In this document: piece after piece, positions 1 through 8,963 of the stretch
Layout: the number at the start of each line of letters is the position of its first letter
Position numbering within the stretch: position 1 is the stretch's first letter
IMG/VR virus record: IMGVR_UViG_3300025000_000115
Span: 1 to 58,553 of that record
Origin: a virus
DNA: 58,553 nt
Direction: 5' to 3' (one strand)
The notes under the pieces: model-generated
Told to the model about the DNA's origin: nothing
Database searches by the model: none
What the model saw: the letters and a program-made list of their open reading frames with translations, nothing else
Made by a program: the position numbers and the translations under genes

Positions 1-161
1 AAGCACCAACAGCAGACCGATTACCAGTGATTTCATTTTAGACCTCGTTTATGATTAAAATTATTGTAACGACTGTGAGCATGATTACTCCAATAACGGT
101 AGACGTCATCTCAGACCTCCACGTAGGCTATTGTTCCGCAGGTTTTAATTCTAGCGACCTC
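1..161. repeat. Terminal direct repeat, first copy (circular closure)
   Basis: The first 161 bases are found again at 58393-58553 in the same orientation. The only difference I see is T at 50 versus C at 58442. This is what a circular or terminally redundant genome assembled as one contig looks like. The gene at 58027-58428 reads across this join into the genes at 38-109 and 111-1343, so the late operon is continuous over the ends. A true short terminal repeat cannot be excluded without read-coverage data. Confidence 0.95.
38..109 (-). CDS. 23-residue membrane microprotein
   Basis: This reading frame is too short for usual gene callers. It starts with ATG at 109, with GGAGGT seven bases upstream inside the end of the glycosyltransferase-methyltransferase gene, and stops with TAA at 40-38. 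Almost the whole peptide is one hydrophobic helix (VIGVIMLTVVTIILIM) with a short polar end, so it should insert in the inner membrane. Its stop is one base from the ATG of the exported 133 aa protein in circular coordinates, so the two are probably coupled. The terminal-repeat mismatch at position 50 changes one residue (Ile here, Met in the 58430-58501 copy). The function is unknown. Confidence 0.55.
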   Translation of the reverse strand: MTSTVIGVIMLTVVTIILIINEV

Positions 162-1343
162 GTACATTTCGTTAAACGCCTGCATGACACCGGGCCAAGA
201 AGCCGTGTAGTCATGAACAGCAACAATTTTACGGGCTTTGGGTGCCCATGCTTCCAGGTCGGCTTTACAGCCTTCGTAGGTATGCTCGGCGTCGATAAAC
301 ACCATGTCGAATTGCTCGCCGGTGATGCCGTTACCAATTTCAGCAGACTGACCTCTGACGACCATCAGATTATCATAAGCAGCAGTATTCCGACGGAAGG
401 TGTCGTACACATCTTCGGTTGCGGCGATATCTTCGAGAATACCATTACTTGACGGGTCGTGACCTAACCAGTTATCCACTGCTGTCACGTAGCCATTGCA
501 TCCTTCTAGCAGTGCCGTGGTGCTTCTACCCTTCCAGCTTCCTACCTCCGCGATGCTGTTCATACGCTGAGCTGTCTCGTACAGCCAAGCCAGTTCTTCC
601 TCAGACATGAAACCGTCAATCTGTAACGCTTTCATTATTGCTTCCGGTCGTGGTCGAGTCAGAAACGTGTGGAAGTTACCTTTATAGTCTTTACTGCCTG
701 AATGAGTGAACGTAATATTCGGCAGGCACCAGAGTTGACCGCCCGTCTTTTCCCATAGGTGGCAGAACCCGTAGTCATCATAAAACATGCGACCGTCGAT
801 CATGAACTCACCGAAAAAATTGTATGTCGGCTGGTTGCTGATCCCGTCATTATAAAGCAGTTCGGGGTACGCTTCCTGTAATGTGATGATTGCTTCACGG
901 CTGATTTTCATGAATCCTGTAGCTAACCCCTCGGCCAGCAGGACACCGTTATTAAAGATTACACCGCCGTCATCACCCTTCTTCAGACGAACAGCATACT
1001 CTTCAGAATCTTGTTTTTTCGGGTACGCACCACCTATCACATCCTCCTTGCTGATAATCAGGTCGTGAAAGATACCGGGCGCAAAACCAATATCCGAGTC
1101 GATAAAAACCATGTGACTACAGTCAGACGCCATGAATTTTCTCACCAGATTGTTACGCGCCATACTGATGTAAGGCAGGCCGACTTCGTAGCAGAAACTG
1201 AACGGGATATTACAGGCGAGCATAACCTGTAAGGCGTTCATTAATGCTTGATGACAATTACAGAAAATCTTTTTGTCAATGCACGGCACCGCAACAAAGA
1301 TTTTCAGACCGGTGTACTGCTCATTTAGTGGTTGTTCGCTCAT
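111..1343 (-). CDS. Glycosyltransferase-methyltransferase fusion protein
   Basis: This 410 aa protein has two parts. The N-terminal half looks like a GT-A glycosyltransferase: a beta-strand start (KIFVAVP), a conserved MARN segment near residue 61, and the metal-binding DSD at 82-84 (VFIDSDIGF), followed by IGGAYPKK. The C-terminal part, from about residue 255, is a class I SAM methyltransferase with motif I (AEVGSWKGRST), an acidic residue ending strand 2 (AVDNW) and FDMVFIDAEHTYE, as in the Methyltransf_24 family. The start has GGGAGGGTGAGG upstream. It follows the decoration-protein gene and a terminator/promoter pair. Modification of a virion or host-surface glycan is a guess, and the target is unknown. 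Confidence 0.85.
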   Translation of the reverse strand: MSEQPLNEQYTGLKIFVAVPCIDKKIFCNCHQALMNALQVMLACNIPFSFCYEVGLPYISMARNNLVRKFMASDCSHMVFIDSDIGFAPGIFHDLIISKEDVIGGAYPKKQDSEEYAVRLKKGDDGGVIFNNGVLLAEGLATGFMKISREAIITLQEAYPELLYNDGISNQPTYNFFGEFMIDGRMFYDDYGFCHLWEKTGGQLWCLPNITFTHSGSKDYKGNFHTFLTRPRPEAIMKALQIDGFMSEEELAWLYETAQRMNSIAEVGSWKGRSTTALLEGCNGYVTAVDNWLGHDPSSNGILEDIAATEDVYDTFRRNTAAYDNLMVVRGQSAEIGNGITGEQFDMVFIDAEHTYEGCKADLEAWAPKARKIVAVHDYTASWPGVMQAFNEMYEVARIKTCGTIAYVEV

Positions 1344-1523
1344 GTGTCCTCACCCTCCCCAGGTGTTTGATATATGTCTGTCTCTCCAGACTGTCACGCT
1401 GGGTTCATCGGTTGCCAGTTTGGTACAGCGTTCACCTGCTTGATTCACCCCGAATCGGTGTTCCGTCATTCTCCCTATCTGCCGGACGTTCCCTACTATG
1501 TTACCAGGGGGAAGATGTGTAAC

Positions 1524-1552
1524 GGTATACCGTACAACGAACCGTCTGTCAA
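1524..1552 (-). promoter_or_regulatory. Late promoter with palindromic -10 region
   Basis: On the minus strand there is TTGACA (1552-1547), a 17 bp spacer and TATACC (1529-1524). It sits just past the terminator of the gene at 1590-3335 and upstream of the glycosyltransferase fusion, so it could restart late transcription. The -10 lies in a perfect 12 bp palindrome, ACGGTATACCGT (1522-1533), which would suit a dimeric regulator. Confidence 0.5.
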
Positions 1553-1583
1553 TAAAAAAGCGGCAGGCTGTTACACCTGCCGC
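1553..1583 (-). terminator. Rho-independent terminator
   Basis: A GC-rich inverted repeat GCGGCAGG/CCTGCCGC with a short loop is followed, on the minus strand, by six T residues. It lies seven bases after the stop codon of the 581 aa repeat protein. Nearly the same stem occurs at 33470-33495. Confidence 0.85.
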
Positions 1584-1589
1584 GTGCTA

Positions 1590-3335
1590 TTACGCAGCGC
1601 CTTTCAGAGCACCGATGCCTGCATTACACAGACCCTGCTGGAACTCGTTGTTCAGGTTAAGGGTCTGACCGTCGCCTGTGCGGGCACAGAGGGCTACCCA
1701 CGAGCCAGGAGCACCACCGCCAGGACCAACAGCATTGAACACGCCGACAGTGTACTGCTCGGCTACCGGAGTGATTGCGGAAGCTGTCAGGTTGATGTAT
1801 GTAATTGCCAGAGTGTTGGCAGCAGAAACCCTGCATCCGGCAACAGCCAAACCAGCAGTCGCCGATGGCTTGTTGACGAATACCGTTGACGGGCTGGAGT
1901 TGATGAACGGCAGCGGGGTGACAGTGAACGTCTGTTCGGCTGTGGTATTGGCAGCCACACTCACGGGAGTCAGTGTCGGGGTGAGCACCGTGAACGGTAT
2001 TAACGGAGTCTGAGTCAGCACTGTGACACCATAAATTTCGGTCGCCGATGGCGTAACCGCTGCTGCTGACGCGTTGATGAACGGAACCTGAAGAGTATTG
2101 GCCGCGCTGACCCGACCAGTACCTGCCATAAGTCCTGCCGATACAGTCGGCTTGCTGACGCCGATAACAATGTCAGTAGCCAGCAGACCATTGACGGTCA
2201 GTGCTTGCTCGGCTGACGTAATGGACGCCACGGAAACCAGACCAGTACCGACAACGCCGTAGCTGGCTACGTGGTTGCAAGGAGGCAAGGTCATCAGACC
2301 GGCGATTCTGTACGCCTCAGAAGTGGGTGTAATTGCCACACTGGTTGCGTTGGCATAGGTGATTGCTATGCGGTTATTAGACACCACACGGGCGTTGGTT
2401 ACTGCAAGGCCAGCATCGGTAGTCGGTTTGTTGACGGCAATAGCCATACCAACCGAAATGTTGTTACCACCCAGGAAGGCAACAGTCGTGCTGCCGGAAG
2501 TGTAACCGGAGCCGGGGTTAGTAACCTGTACACCGATAACAGTGCCGGTGGAAGACATAATCGGCAGAGCCGTCGCACCTTTACCGGGACCAGGGTTAAT
2601 ACTAGGATTGCCGGTAAGCTGTGGGTTGACACCGTTGACTCCAGACAAACTCGGTGCATACTGAGTGTTTGACCCGGCAGCAATTGCGGCACCGGCGATC
2701 GTAGTATCCGTAAACACGATGGTCGGCGGCACGGTGTAGTTCGATCCAGCAGCAGTCAGCGTGACACCAGTAACCTGACCGGCGTTATTGACGGTAACAG
2801 TGCCGGTTGCGCTTACGGGTGTCAGGGCAAACTCCTGCTCGGCGACTGTGCCGATACCGGCAACACCGGAGCCAGGTACAGCGGCGGGTGTCAGGATCTG
2901 GCTGTGAACCGGCATACCGCGAAGCAGGGTTACGTTGTAAATCTGCCCTGCTGTAGGTGTCACGGCGGCGGCTGTTGCGTTCGACAGCACGAACTGAAGT
3001 GTGTTGGCGGCACTGATTCGCCCACCGTGGAAACCTGCACCGGCATTGGCTGTCGGTTTGTTGATCGCAGCAATGAAGTCGGTTGTGAGTGGGCCGTTAC
3101 CAGCGGTAGTGCCGACAGTCAGTGCCTGTTCAGCAGCGGTATTGGCAGCGATTGACGCTACGGTAAGTGTTTCCTGATAGGTGACGATCTGTGCGCCGAC
3201 GGTCGGAACTACCGGACCCTGCATACCACTGGCGCGTTGCGGTACTGGACCATTGCCGTAAAGCGAAACGGGATCGGTTGCATCTTTACCGAGAGTGATA
3301 CCGTCAATTGCGTCACCTGTGTAAGTTCTCTTCAT
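1590..3335 (-). CDS. Repeat-rich head decoration or fibre protein
   Basis: This 581 aa protein follows the coat gene and starts after AAGGAG. It has about five imperfect repeats of roughly 60-80 residues with the recurring words AEQALTV, KPTANAG, VSAANTL and AAAVTP, ending in a Tyr-Val strand. Between repeats lie glycine-rich GSNYT/GSGYT segments like those in the gp10-like protein at 54200-56596. It contains almost no Cys and is rich in Ala, Thr, Val and Asn, typical of all-beta virion surface proteins. Its place beside coat and scaffold suggests a capsid decoration or head-fibre protein. No enzymatic motif is seen. Placement in the virion is inferred. Confidence 0.7.
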   Translation of the reverse strand: MKRTYTGDAIDGITLGKDATDPVSLYGNGPVPQRASGMQGPVVPTVGAQIVTYQETLTVASIAANTAAEQALTVGTTAGNGPLTTDFIAAINKPTANAGAGFHGGRISAANTLQFVLSNATAAAVTPTAGQIYNVTLLRGMPVHSQILTPAAVPGSGVAGIGTVAEQEFALTPVSATGTVTVNNAGQVTGVTLTAAGSNYTVPPTIVFTDTTIAGAAIAAGSNTQYAPSLSGVNGVNPQLTGNPSINPGPGKGATALPIMSSTGTVIGVQVTNPGSGYTSGSTTVAFLGGNNISVGMAIAVNKPTTDAGLAVTNARVVSNNRIAITYANATSVAITPTSEAYRIAGLMTLPPCNHVASYGVVGTGLVSVASITSAEQALTVNGLLATDIVIGVSKPTVSAGLMAGTGRVSAANTLQVPFINASAAAVTPSATEIYGVTVLTQTPLIPFTVLTPTLTPVSVAANTTAEQTFTVTPLPFINSSPSTVFVNKPSATAGLAVAGCRVSAANTLAITYINLTASAITPVAEQYTVGVFNAVGPGGGAPGSWVALCARTGDGQTLNLNNEFQQGLCNAGIGALKGAA

Positions 3336-3393
3336 GATTTTTCTCCTTACCCGCCGACTTAACCGCCGACGGGTGGTTGATGTTGGTTGACGG

Positions 3394-4659
3394 TTATCTT
3401 GTGATCCTGACAGCTAATTGCGCCCGCGTAGTCAGGTAGCCCATCAGAACGTCGAAACGACTGATATACAGGCGGTTGATTATGTCGAAACCACGGATGA
3501 AGGACAGGCTGATGCCGTCAACTGCTTCACGGTAAGCTATATCCATACCTTTGGGAAGGTCGAGGTCGGCAGTGACGAAGGTGAAAGCGTCCTTGTGGTA
3601 AGCGATGTTCTGACCATAGGTGGTGCTTGCTGCGCCGGTCAGGAAGGTAAGTGCTCCACCGTTGGTCGGTGATGCGCTAACATTCTGATAAGCACCGCTC
3701 GTGATGATCTGAGGATTAACCACGATGGGGATCAGGCCGTTGGCGTCTGCGGTATAGAAACCCTGTGTTACCAGCACGCCGTTGGTGAACACTGCCGGTG
3801 TGTAGTAAGCACTGGAGCCGACAGCAACAGCGAACTGCTGGAGCGCACCGTAATTGGTCTTGGCTTCGGGGTGAACTTTGTTGCAACCAGCAGCGGTAAA
3901 CACGGTGCCGACGGTGATGGTCGCACCAGGAGTCCAGCCGGAAGTATTCAGAATGGAGCCTGTCTGATTCAGGCCATTGACGACAACATTGGCGGAACCG
4001 AGCATTGTGCCGTTGGTATGGGTCGGGACCAGCTCGTTCTCGAAGAAGTCGAAGCCTGACAGATGCCCCATTTCACCGTCCAGATACTGACTGGAGATGT
4101 TTTTCGAGGGGTTAAAGTTGTTCTGCAAGCCGTTGACCAAACCTGCTGACGTAACGCTATCAAGCTGAACGAAACGGCTGTTGCCCTTGGGTGCGAGACT
4201 CTGGTTAAGCAGAGTTTTAGCATTCAGGAACGGCAGGATTGTTGCCGGGGTGACGCCCGCTGTGCCAACGAACTGATACACGTCAGAATACAGGCGACTG
4301 AGCACTTCAGACTCGATACTGGCGGAAATGATCGCCATACAGGGGTCGAGGAACCGCTCGCCGAAATCATCGATGTTCATGGTCAGGTCGATACTGTTAA
4401 TGTCAAGATCAGCACCGACTACAGTACTGACAACCAGTGTTTCAGACTGCTCGTTGGTTGCCTGGGGTGAGGCGACAAGGCCGCGACGGGCGACATACTG
4501 GTTGGGCAGGCGGATACGCAAAGACTGACCGATTCTAGCACCGGAGTTGGCAAACTGGTCATCATACTGCCTGGACACAGTGCCGATGAAAGCCGGTTTC
4601 GAGTGTAATATTGCTAATGCCTTGCGCGTTACCTTGATGTCTGTTAAGAAGGTACTCAT
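3394..4659 (-). CDS. Major capsid protein, P22 coat-like
   Basis: This 421 aa protein is close to the length of P22 gp5 (430 aa). I recognise the P22-type coat start (VTRKALAILHSKPAFIG, then RQYDDQFANSGARIGQSLRI) and the end (DIINRLYISRFDVLMGY). A beta-rich middle segment (about residues 220-330) would correspond to the inserted I-domain of P22 coat. It forms the HK97-fold shell. It lies three bases downstream of the scaffold gene and upstream of the decoration-like gene, the usual portal-scaffold-coat order. The family call rests on recognised sequence words and order, not an alignment. Confidence 0.92.
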   Translation of the reverse strand: MSTFLTDIKVTRKALAILHSKPAFIGTVSRQYDDQFANSGARIGQSLRIRLPNQYVARRGLVASPQATNEQSETLVVSTVVGADLDINSIDLTMNIDDFGERFLDPCMAIISASIESEVLSRLYSDVYQFVGTAGVTPATILPFLNAKTLLNQSLAPKGNSRFVQLDSVTSAGLVNGLQNNFNPSKNISSQYLDGEMGHLSGFDFFENELVPTHTNGTMLGSANVVVNGLNQTGSILNTSGWTPGATITVGTVFTAAGCNKVHPEAKTNYGALQQFAVAVGSSAYYTPAVFTNGVLVTQGFYTADANGLIPIVVNPQIITSGAYQNVSASPTNGGALTFLTGAASTTYGQNIAYHKDAFTFVTADLDLPKGMDIAYREAVDGISLSFIRGFDIINRLYISRFDVLMGYLTTRAQLAVRITR

Positions 4660-4662
4660 TGT

Positions 4663-5598
4663 TTAGCTCCTTTTTCGTCGCTCCGCTTGCCGCGCCTTTT
4701 CCCTGGCAAGATACTCGGCCATCGGTATTTTGTCGTCATCTGCATCGACGTTACCGCCGCTATTGAGTGGCTTGATCGGGTCGGGAGCGGCTGACACATG
4801 CTTCACGACTGGTTGTGGTTTATTTATGATACTGGCTTCAATTCGCCCAATTTCCCTCAGTTGTGTGACCGGGCTGAGTGAAGCCAGTCGCAATACTTCG
4901 GGTTTGTTATTTGCAAAATATCTGAGTAGCTTTGGACCGACATCCGATTCGCGTATAGCTTCCTGCATCGGGTCGGTCAGCGGCAGGTGATTTGGTCCCG
5001 GCAGATGAAAAGTATCTGCAATGGTTTTGATATCGGGATCAAGTGCCGCTTCTTCATTCAGCCGTTTTTGAAAACTGGCTGTAATCTGTGCATCGGTCTG
5101 TTGACGTTGGTGTTGCTGTGCCTGAGTGCCAAACTCCTGACGCGCCTCGTATCTCGCCAAATCGACGATATACTTACGGTCAGCTTGTCTGAACGCCGCG
5201 TCAGCAGCCTCGAAATCAGAGTATTCTTCAAACTGATTAGGTAACGGCTGTACGGGTGGCTCTGGTGGACCGGCGGGTTTGGCGACCGGTGTAGGTGCTG
5301 CTGGTGTAGCCACAGTGGGTCGCTCGGCAATTCCACGGTAGTAAGCCGCTTCCTCGCGGGCTGTCTGTGCGGCAGCTTCAGCAGCTTGACGCTTGACGCG
5401 TTCCGCTTTAGCGGCAGCACGTAACCCAGCTTCAGGTGTGCCGGCAGCGGGTTCGTTGCTGTCGGGTGGGTCCGGTGTTACTGGATCGGGTGTAACCGGG
5501 TCCGGTGTTACTGGATCGGGTGTAACCGGGTCCGGCGTGTTGCCTCCACCATTCAACTCAGGATTGTCAAAGACCAGATGTACGAATTTTCTACGCAT
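4663..5598 (-). CDS. Scaffolding protein
   Basis: This 311 aa, charged, helix-prone protein lies between portal and coat, the position of P22 gp8. It begins with an acidic proline linker holding four DPVTP repeats (DNA repeats at about 5466-5536), then an Ala/Glu/Arg-rich coiled-coil-like segment. The C-terminus is basic (LAREKARQAERRKRS), as expected for coat binding by scaffolds. No protease motif is present. The call rests on composition, size, charge pattern and gene order. Confidence 0.8.
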   Translation of the reverse strand: MRRKFVHLVFDNPELNGGGNTPDPVTPDPVTPDPVTPDPVTPDPPDSNEPAAGTPEAGLRAAAKAERVKRQAAEAAAQTAREEAAYYRGIAERPTVATPAAPTPVAKPAGPPEPPVQPLPNQFEEYSDFEAADAAFRQADRKYIVDLARYEARQEFGTQAQQHQRQQTDAQITASFQKRLNEEAALDPDIKTIADTFHLPGPNHLPLTDPMQEAIRESDVGPKLLRYFANNKPEVLRLASLSPVTQLREIGRIEASIINKPQPVVKHVSAAPDPIKPLNSGGNVDADDDKIPMAEYLAREKARQAERRKRS

Positions 5599-5670
5599 GA
5601 TTCACTCCCTCTGCCCGTAAGTCGGCATCACTTTATTGTGCTACTTGCCCGATAACCCGGCACCGGCTTG

Positions 5671-5892
5671 TTATTTACTCTTCAACAAAGTTTTAGCATG
5701 ACGCATTGCCTCATTTTCTGACTTTGCAATCATTATCTTTTCACCTTTTGGACCGTAAGTACTCACCGTCAGTCCATTATCAGCCTCAGTAATACGGACA
5801 CACCTTTTTTCGCGGTACTGTTGTACAGTTGGTTCTGGCACCGGTGAGTTACCACCGTGCTTACGCCCCTTACCCTTGTCCTTCATTGCCAT
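5671..5892 (-). CDS. Small basic protein between portal and scaffold
   Basis: This 73 aa lysine-rich protein is polar throughout, with a strongly basic start (KDKGKGRKHGG) and end. Its start overlaps the 3' end of the portal gene by 23 bases, so translation is probably coupled. There is no membrane segment or known motif. Its position suggests a role in head assembly, but I do not recognise it. Confidence 0.65.
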   Translation of the reverse strand: MAMKDKGKGRKHGGNSPVPEPTVQQYREKRCVRITEADNGLTVSTYGPKGEKIMIAKSENEAMRHAKTLLKSK

Positions 5893-8116
5893 TTTGTCCT
5901 CCCATTAATTGCTGGTCCGCTGGATGAGCACCCGGTGCCGCGTGAAGCTCACTGAGGATACCCAATACGGCTGACCGCACCTCTTTGATTTGTTCGTCCT
6001 TAGACTCGGCCATTTCTTTTGCCAGTTTGACGAGTGCGACTTTCTGCTCAATCAGACCTTTTTGCTGGCGCACCTCTTCCGTGCGCGACTTCTGGTGCAT
6101 CAACATGACCTGTGGCGGTGGCGGTGGTTGATACGGCTTCTCGCCCTCGTGTAATGCAACCAGACCTGGAGGCATGGTCTTACGTATCCTGGCAGCAAGT
6201 TTTTCACCCTGCTGATTGTCCATGATACCTTCGATAATCAGATCGCCACCAAGTTTACCAATGGACGGTACGCTGTTAATCAGCGACATCATCTGCTGAG
6301 ATGCTTCCTGGCGAGCGGTCGCGTAAGACGGGCCGACTGTGACCACAACTTCATACTTGCCCTCGGCAATGTCATTCAGCTTTGCCATATCGTCGCCGCG
6401 CTGATACATCTCAACGAGTTTCGCCGGATTCATACCGCGATAAGTGGTCGGGAAGCGTTGCAACTTCTCGATTGCCGCTCTGACGGTGGTGTTAATCGGC
6501 ACGACAGTCTCGGTGTCGTCGATGTTACGAATACGAACGTCCCGCTCCGTGTCATACAGGGTCGGAATCATGGAGTTCATAATCTTGGCGCTGTGCTCGA
6601 TACCGCGATTCAGTTTGTAAGCGTATACGTAGCTACCGACATCTGACGGCTTCTGCTTGGCATACACGGCTGCACCGGTTCGTTCAGGACCACCCTCGCC
6701 GATATCGCCGCCGAAAATACCAATAACCCGCCTCAAGTTATCCACGGCTCTTGCTGCCTGGTTGAACAATGCAATAGGTGGGTCGCCGGGTCGAGTGCGT
6801 ATTGGCGGTGGTGCCGGAACGCCTGACTCCACGTCCATGTTATAAAGCAGGAACGGATTGTTCTTGACGTTGGCGTTCTTATAGTCTTCCTCAAATCCTT
6901 CGACTTGCCGCGGTGTCAGCATGTATGGTGCCTTGGGCGACATGGCAATTGCCTCGGCAAGTGCCGTTTCACTGTAGTTCACCATTTTCTGCTGGTCGCG
7001 GGCGTCTTTGATAAGACCCTTGACGTACTGCTTGCCCTCGATATTCTGCGTGACACCGAGGATCTGAACGATGGGTACATACTCGCCGGGGAAATCCTCA
7101 CCATCCAGCAGCTTCTGAGTATGCTCCTTGTCGGTCATGTTCTTCGACTTTGCCGGTCCAAGAATCGCCGTGGCAGTCAGTGTGTAGTATTTAACTTTTT
7201 TAACGTATGTCGCTTTCTCTTTGACTATGGTGGGGGGCAGCAGCCGCCGATGCTGCGGTGCTGCACCAGGTAATACAGGCAAAGGAGCGGGTAACGCCGT
7301 AGGGGAGGGGGCCACGGGTGTTACACCACTCGACTTTGCCTGACTCTCAGCCATCAACTCGTCTGCTTCCTCGCGGGTAATTACTGTGCCGTCTTCCATC
7401 TGGCACATCATTATCTTTTCGGATTTGACGACGAAGTATTCGGCCAGCGTTATGAAATCCTTATCGAAATACAGTTCGTCCTTCATGCCAAGACCGGTTT
7501 TAATTATCTCGGACGGCCAATCGGCATCAGGCCACTCGTCCTCAAATTGATCGCGGGAGTACTTGGTCAGGATGAAACCGAACTTGGCGTCGGCACCGGC
7601 CTCGTCCTTGCGTGTCGGGTCCAGGTAGACGTTGAATGGATTGGGGATCGCTTCAAGGTACATCTCTTGGATAAACGGGTTTTCTTCGGTGTAGCGGGTG
7701 TTGATACGCCACGCGCCATAACCACATGCCACCTGGCTCTTACCGGCAGTCATGTAGATGTCTTCGCCGTTGGAGCGGTATTCGGTATTGGATATGATGC
7801 CGGAACGAATCTTGGCTATGTGCTGAGAGGATTTGTAGTCGCCGGGCTTGACTTTAGCTCGTGCGCGGTTGTGCAGCATTTCGCCGACAACCTGATTGAC
7901 GAAGACAGGGAACAGCGGGACGTTCAGGCAGGGGCGACCTTCCAACTTGCGACGCTTGACTTCCTCGTCATCCCACATGTTATCGCCGTTGAGCATCTTC
8001 AGACAGTTAACGGCGATTTTACGGTTATGATCGTCGGAGTCGATACACTTCTTCAGCTGCTTCTTGGCTTTATCAAGAAACTTCTGGAGTTTTTCGTCGG
8101 CAGTATTTTTAGCCAT
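5870..8116 (-). CDS. Portal protein, P22 gp1-like
   Basis: This 748 aa protein is in the range of P22-type portals (about 725 aa). Recognisable features are the start region with DMWDDEEVKRRKLEGRP-like spacing (NGDNMWDDEEVKRR), LYNMDVESG, FGGDIGEGGPERTG and a long helical C-terminus with PPPPPQ. It should form the dodecameric ring through which DNA is packaged and ejected. Its ATG is followed upstream by a gap of about 100 bases and then the small regulatory gene at 8225-8524. The downstream order scaffold-coat matches P22-like phages. Confidence 0.9.
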   Translation of the reverse strand: MAKNTADEKLQKFLDKAKKQLKKCIDSDDHNRKIAVNCLKMLNGDNMWDDEEVKRRKLEGRPCLNVPLFPVFVNQVVGEMLHNRARAKVKPGDYKSSQHIAKIRSGIISNTEYRSNGEDIYMTAGKSQVACGYGAWRINTRYTEENPFIQEMYLEAIPNPFNVYLDPTRKDEAGADAKFGFILTKYSRDQFEDEWPDADWPSEIIKTGLGMKDELYFDKDFITLAEYFVVKSEKIMMCQMEDGTVITREEADELMAESQAKSSGVTPVAPSPTALPAPLPVLPGAAPQHRRLLPPTIVKEKATYVKKVKYYTLTATAILGPAKSKNMTDKEHTQKLLDGEDFPGEYVPIVQILGVTQNIEGKQYVKGLIKDARDQQKMVNYSETALAEAIAMSPKAPYMLTPRQVEGFEEDYKNANVKNNPFLLYNMDVESGVPAPPPIRTRPGDPPIALFNQAARAVDNLRRVIGIFGGDIGEGGPERTGAAVYAKQKPSDVGSYVYAYKLNRGIEHSAKIMNSMIPTLYDTERDVRIRNIDDTETVVPINTTVRAAIEKLQRFPTTYRGMNPAKLVEMYQRGDDMAKLNDIAEGKYEVVVTVGPSYATARQEASQQMMSLINSVPSIGKLGGDLIIEGIMDNQQGEKLAARIRKTMPPGLVALHEGEKPYQPPPPPQVMLMHQKSRTEEVRQQKGLIEQKVALVKLAKEMAESKDEQIKEVRSAVLGILSELHAAPGAHPADQQLMGGQNGNEGQG

Positions 8117-8224
8117 GATGCTGGTCTGCTCCTGTTTGAGTACCAGTCTTGTCGTGCCACCCCCATTGGGCTACACGTTTTGCCAAATATCCTTACGCTA
8201 ATGTAAACAGTTGTCAAGATAATT

Positions 8225-8524
8225 TTATGCGGTGTCCCACTCCGCTAAATTAGGCACACCGAGCGGATTTTCCTTTGCCAGGCGTGCGTCAACTCTTGCC
8301 GGTAGTTCGGCTATGAACGTTTCGTTGATCTGCAACAACTCCTGCGCTGCCCGCTGAACGGCTGGCGGCGGTTCGGCAGAACCGTCCTCGTATCGTTGAT
8401 AGGTAGACTTCGGGATACCAAGACACAGTGCGATATCGGTCATACTGAAGCCGATTTTATGTCGTAATTCTTTCAGATTCATGCGTACAGTTTCCGTATC
8501 GTTTGTGCGATTCTGACCCATCAC
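8225..8524 (-). CDS. XRE-type helix-turn-helix protein
   Basis: This 99 aa protein has a lambda-repressor-like HTH at residues 15-52: MNLKELRHKIGFSMTDIALCLGIP then STYQRYEDG. It probably binds DNA. The GTG start overlaps the TGA of the upstream gene (GTGA), with an ATG as the next codon as an alternative. It is unusual to find such a regulator inside the head-gene operon just before portal. It could control late genes locally or be an anti-host regulator. Confidence 0.8.
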   Translation of the reverse strand: MMGQNRTNDTETVRMNLKELRHKIGFSMTDIALCLGIPKSTYQRYEDGSAEPPPAVQRAAQELLQINETFIAELPARVDARLAKENPLGVPNLAEWDTA

Positions 8525-8766
8525 TTCTTCCTCCCATCCGTATGCAATCTGCCGATCAGACCAATCAGCAGTCGTTCCATGGGCGTGTTACGACACTGCT
8601 CAACATCAATCCATGGACAGAAAAATATGTTTTTAAGAGTGACAGTAACCTCGTGAATACCACATTCTTCCTCAATTACCTGTACGGCAGCAGCCAACCG
8701 CTGAAACTTCTCCAAGCTTTTAATCTGGATACCTTCAAGCATTATTTCCGGTCGGCGTATGTTCAC
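8521..8766 (-). CDS. Hypothetical 81 aa protein
   Basis: This small mixed alpha/beta protein has two Cys (ECGIHE and FFCPW) and no recognisable family. Its start overlaps the stop of the upstream gene (ATGA at 8763-8766), and its stop overlaps the start of the HTH gene, so it is embedded in a tightly coupled operon between the co-chaperonin and the portal. Function unknown. Confidence 0.65.
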   Translation of the reverse strand: MNIRRPEIMLEGIQIKSLEKFQRLAAAVQVIEEECGIHEVTVTLKNIFFCPWIDVEQCRNTPMERLLIGLIGRLHTDGRKK

Positions 8767-8963
8767 TCCCCGACTTCCTGCTCCATCTCGTTCTGCCAGA
8801 TAGCCACCAGTGCTTCCGGCGCGATGTCCATTTTTAAACGGAGTGCTTTGGAAGACAAGTCGTACCGTTCGGTGATGTGGGTGGCAAACAGCGTGATGAC
8901 TTCTCGCACGTCTTCAGTGGTATACGTTGCGACTGGCTGGTTACGTGTACGCTTACTGCCCAT
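8763..8963 (-). CDS. Hypothetical 66 aa protein
   Basis: I chose the ATG at 8963 because GGAGGTGTTTC lies directly upstream. A longer frame to 9026 would sit wholly inside the co-chaperonin gene. The protein has a basic start (GSKRTRNQP) and a helical middle (TTEDVREVITLFATHITERY) and is soluble. It overlaps the 3' end of the GroES-like gene by 11 bases. I do not recognise a family. Confidence 0.65.
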   Translation of the reverse strand: MGSKRTRNQPVATYTTEDVREVITLFATHITERYDLSSKALRLKMDIAPEALVAIWQNEMEQEVGE

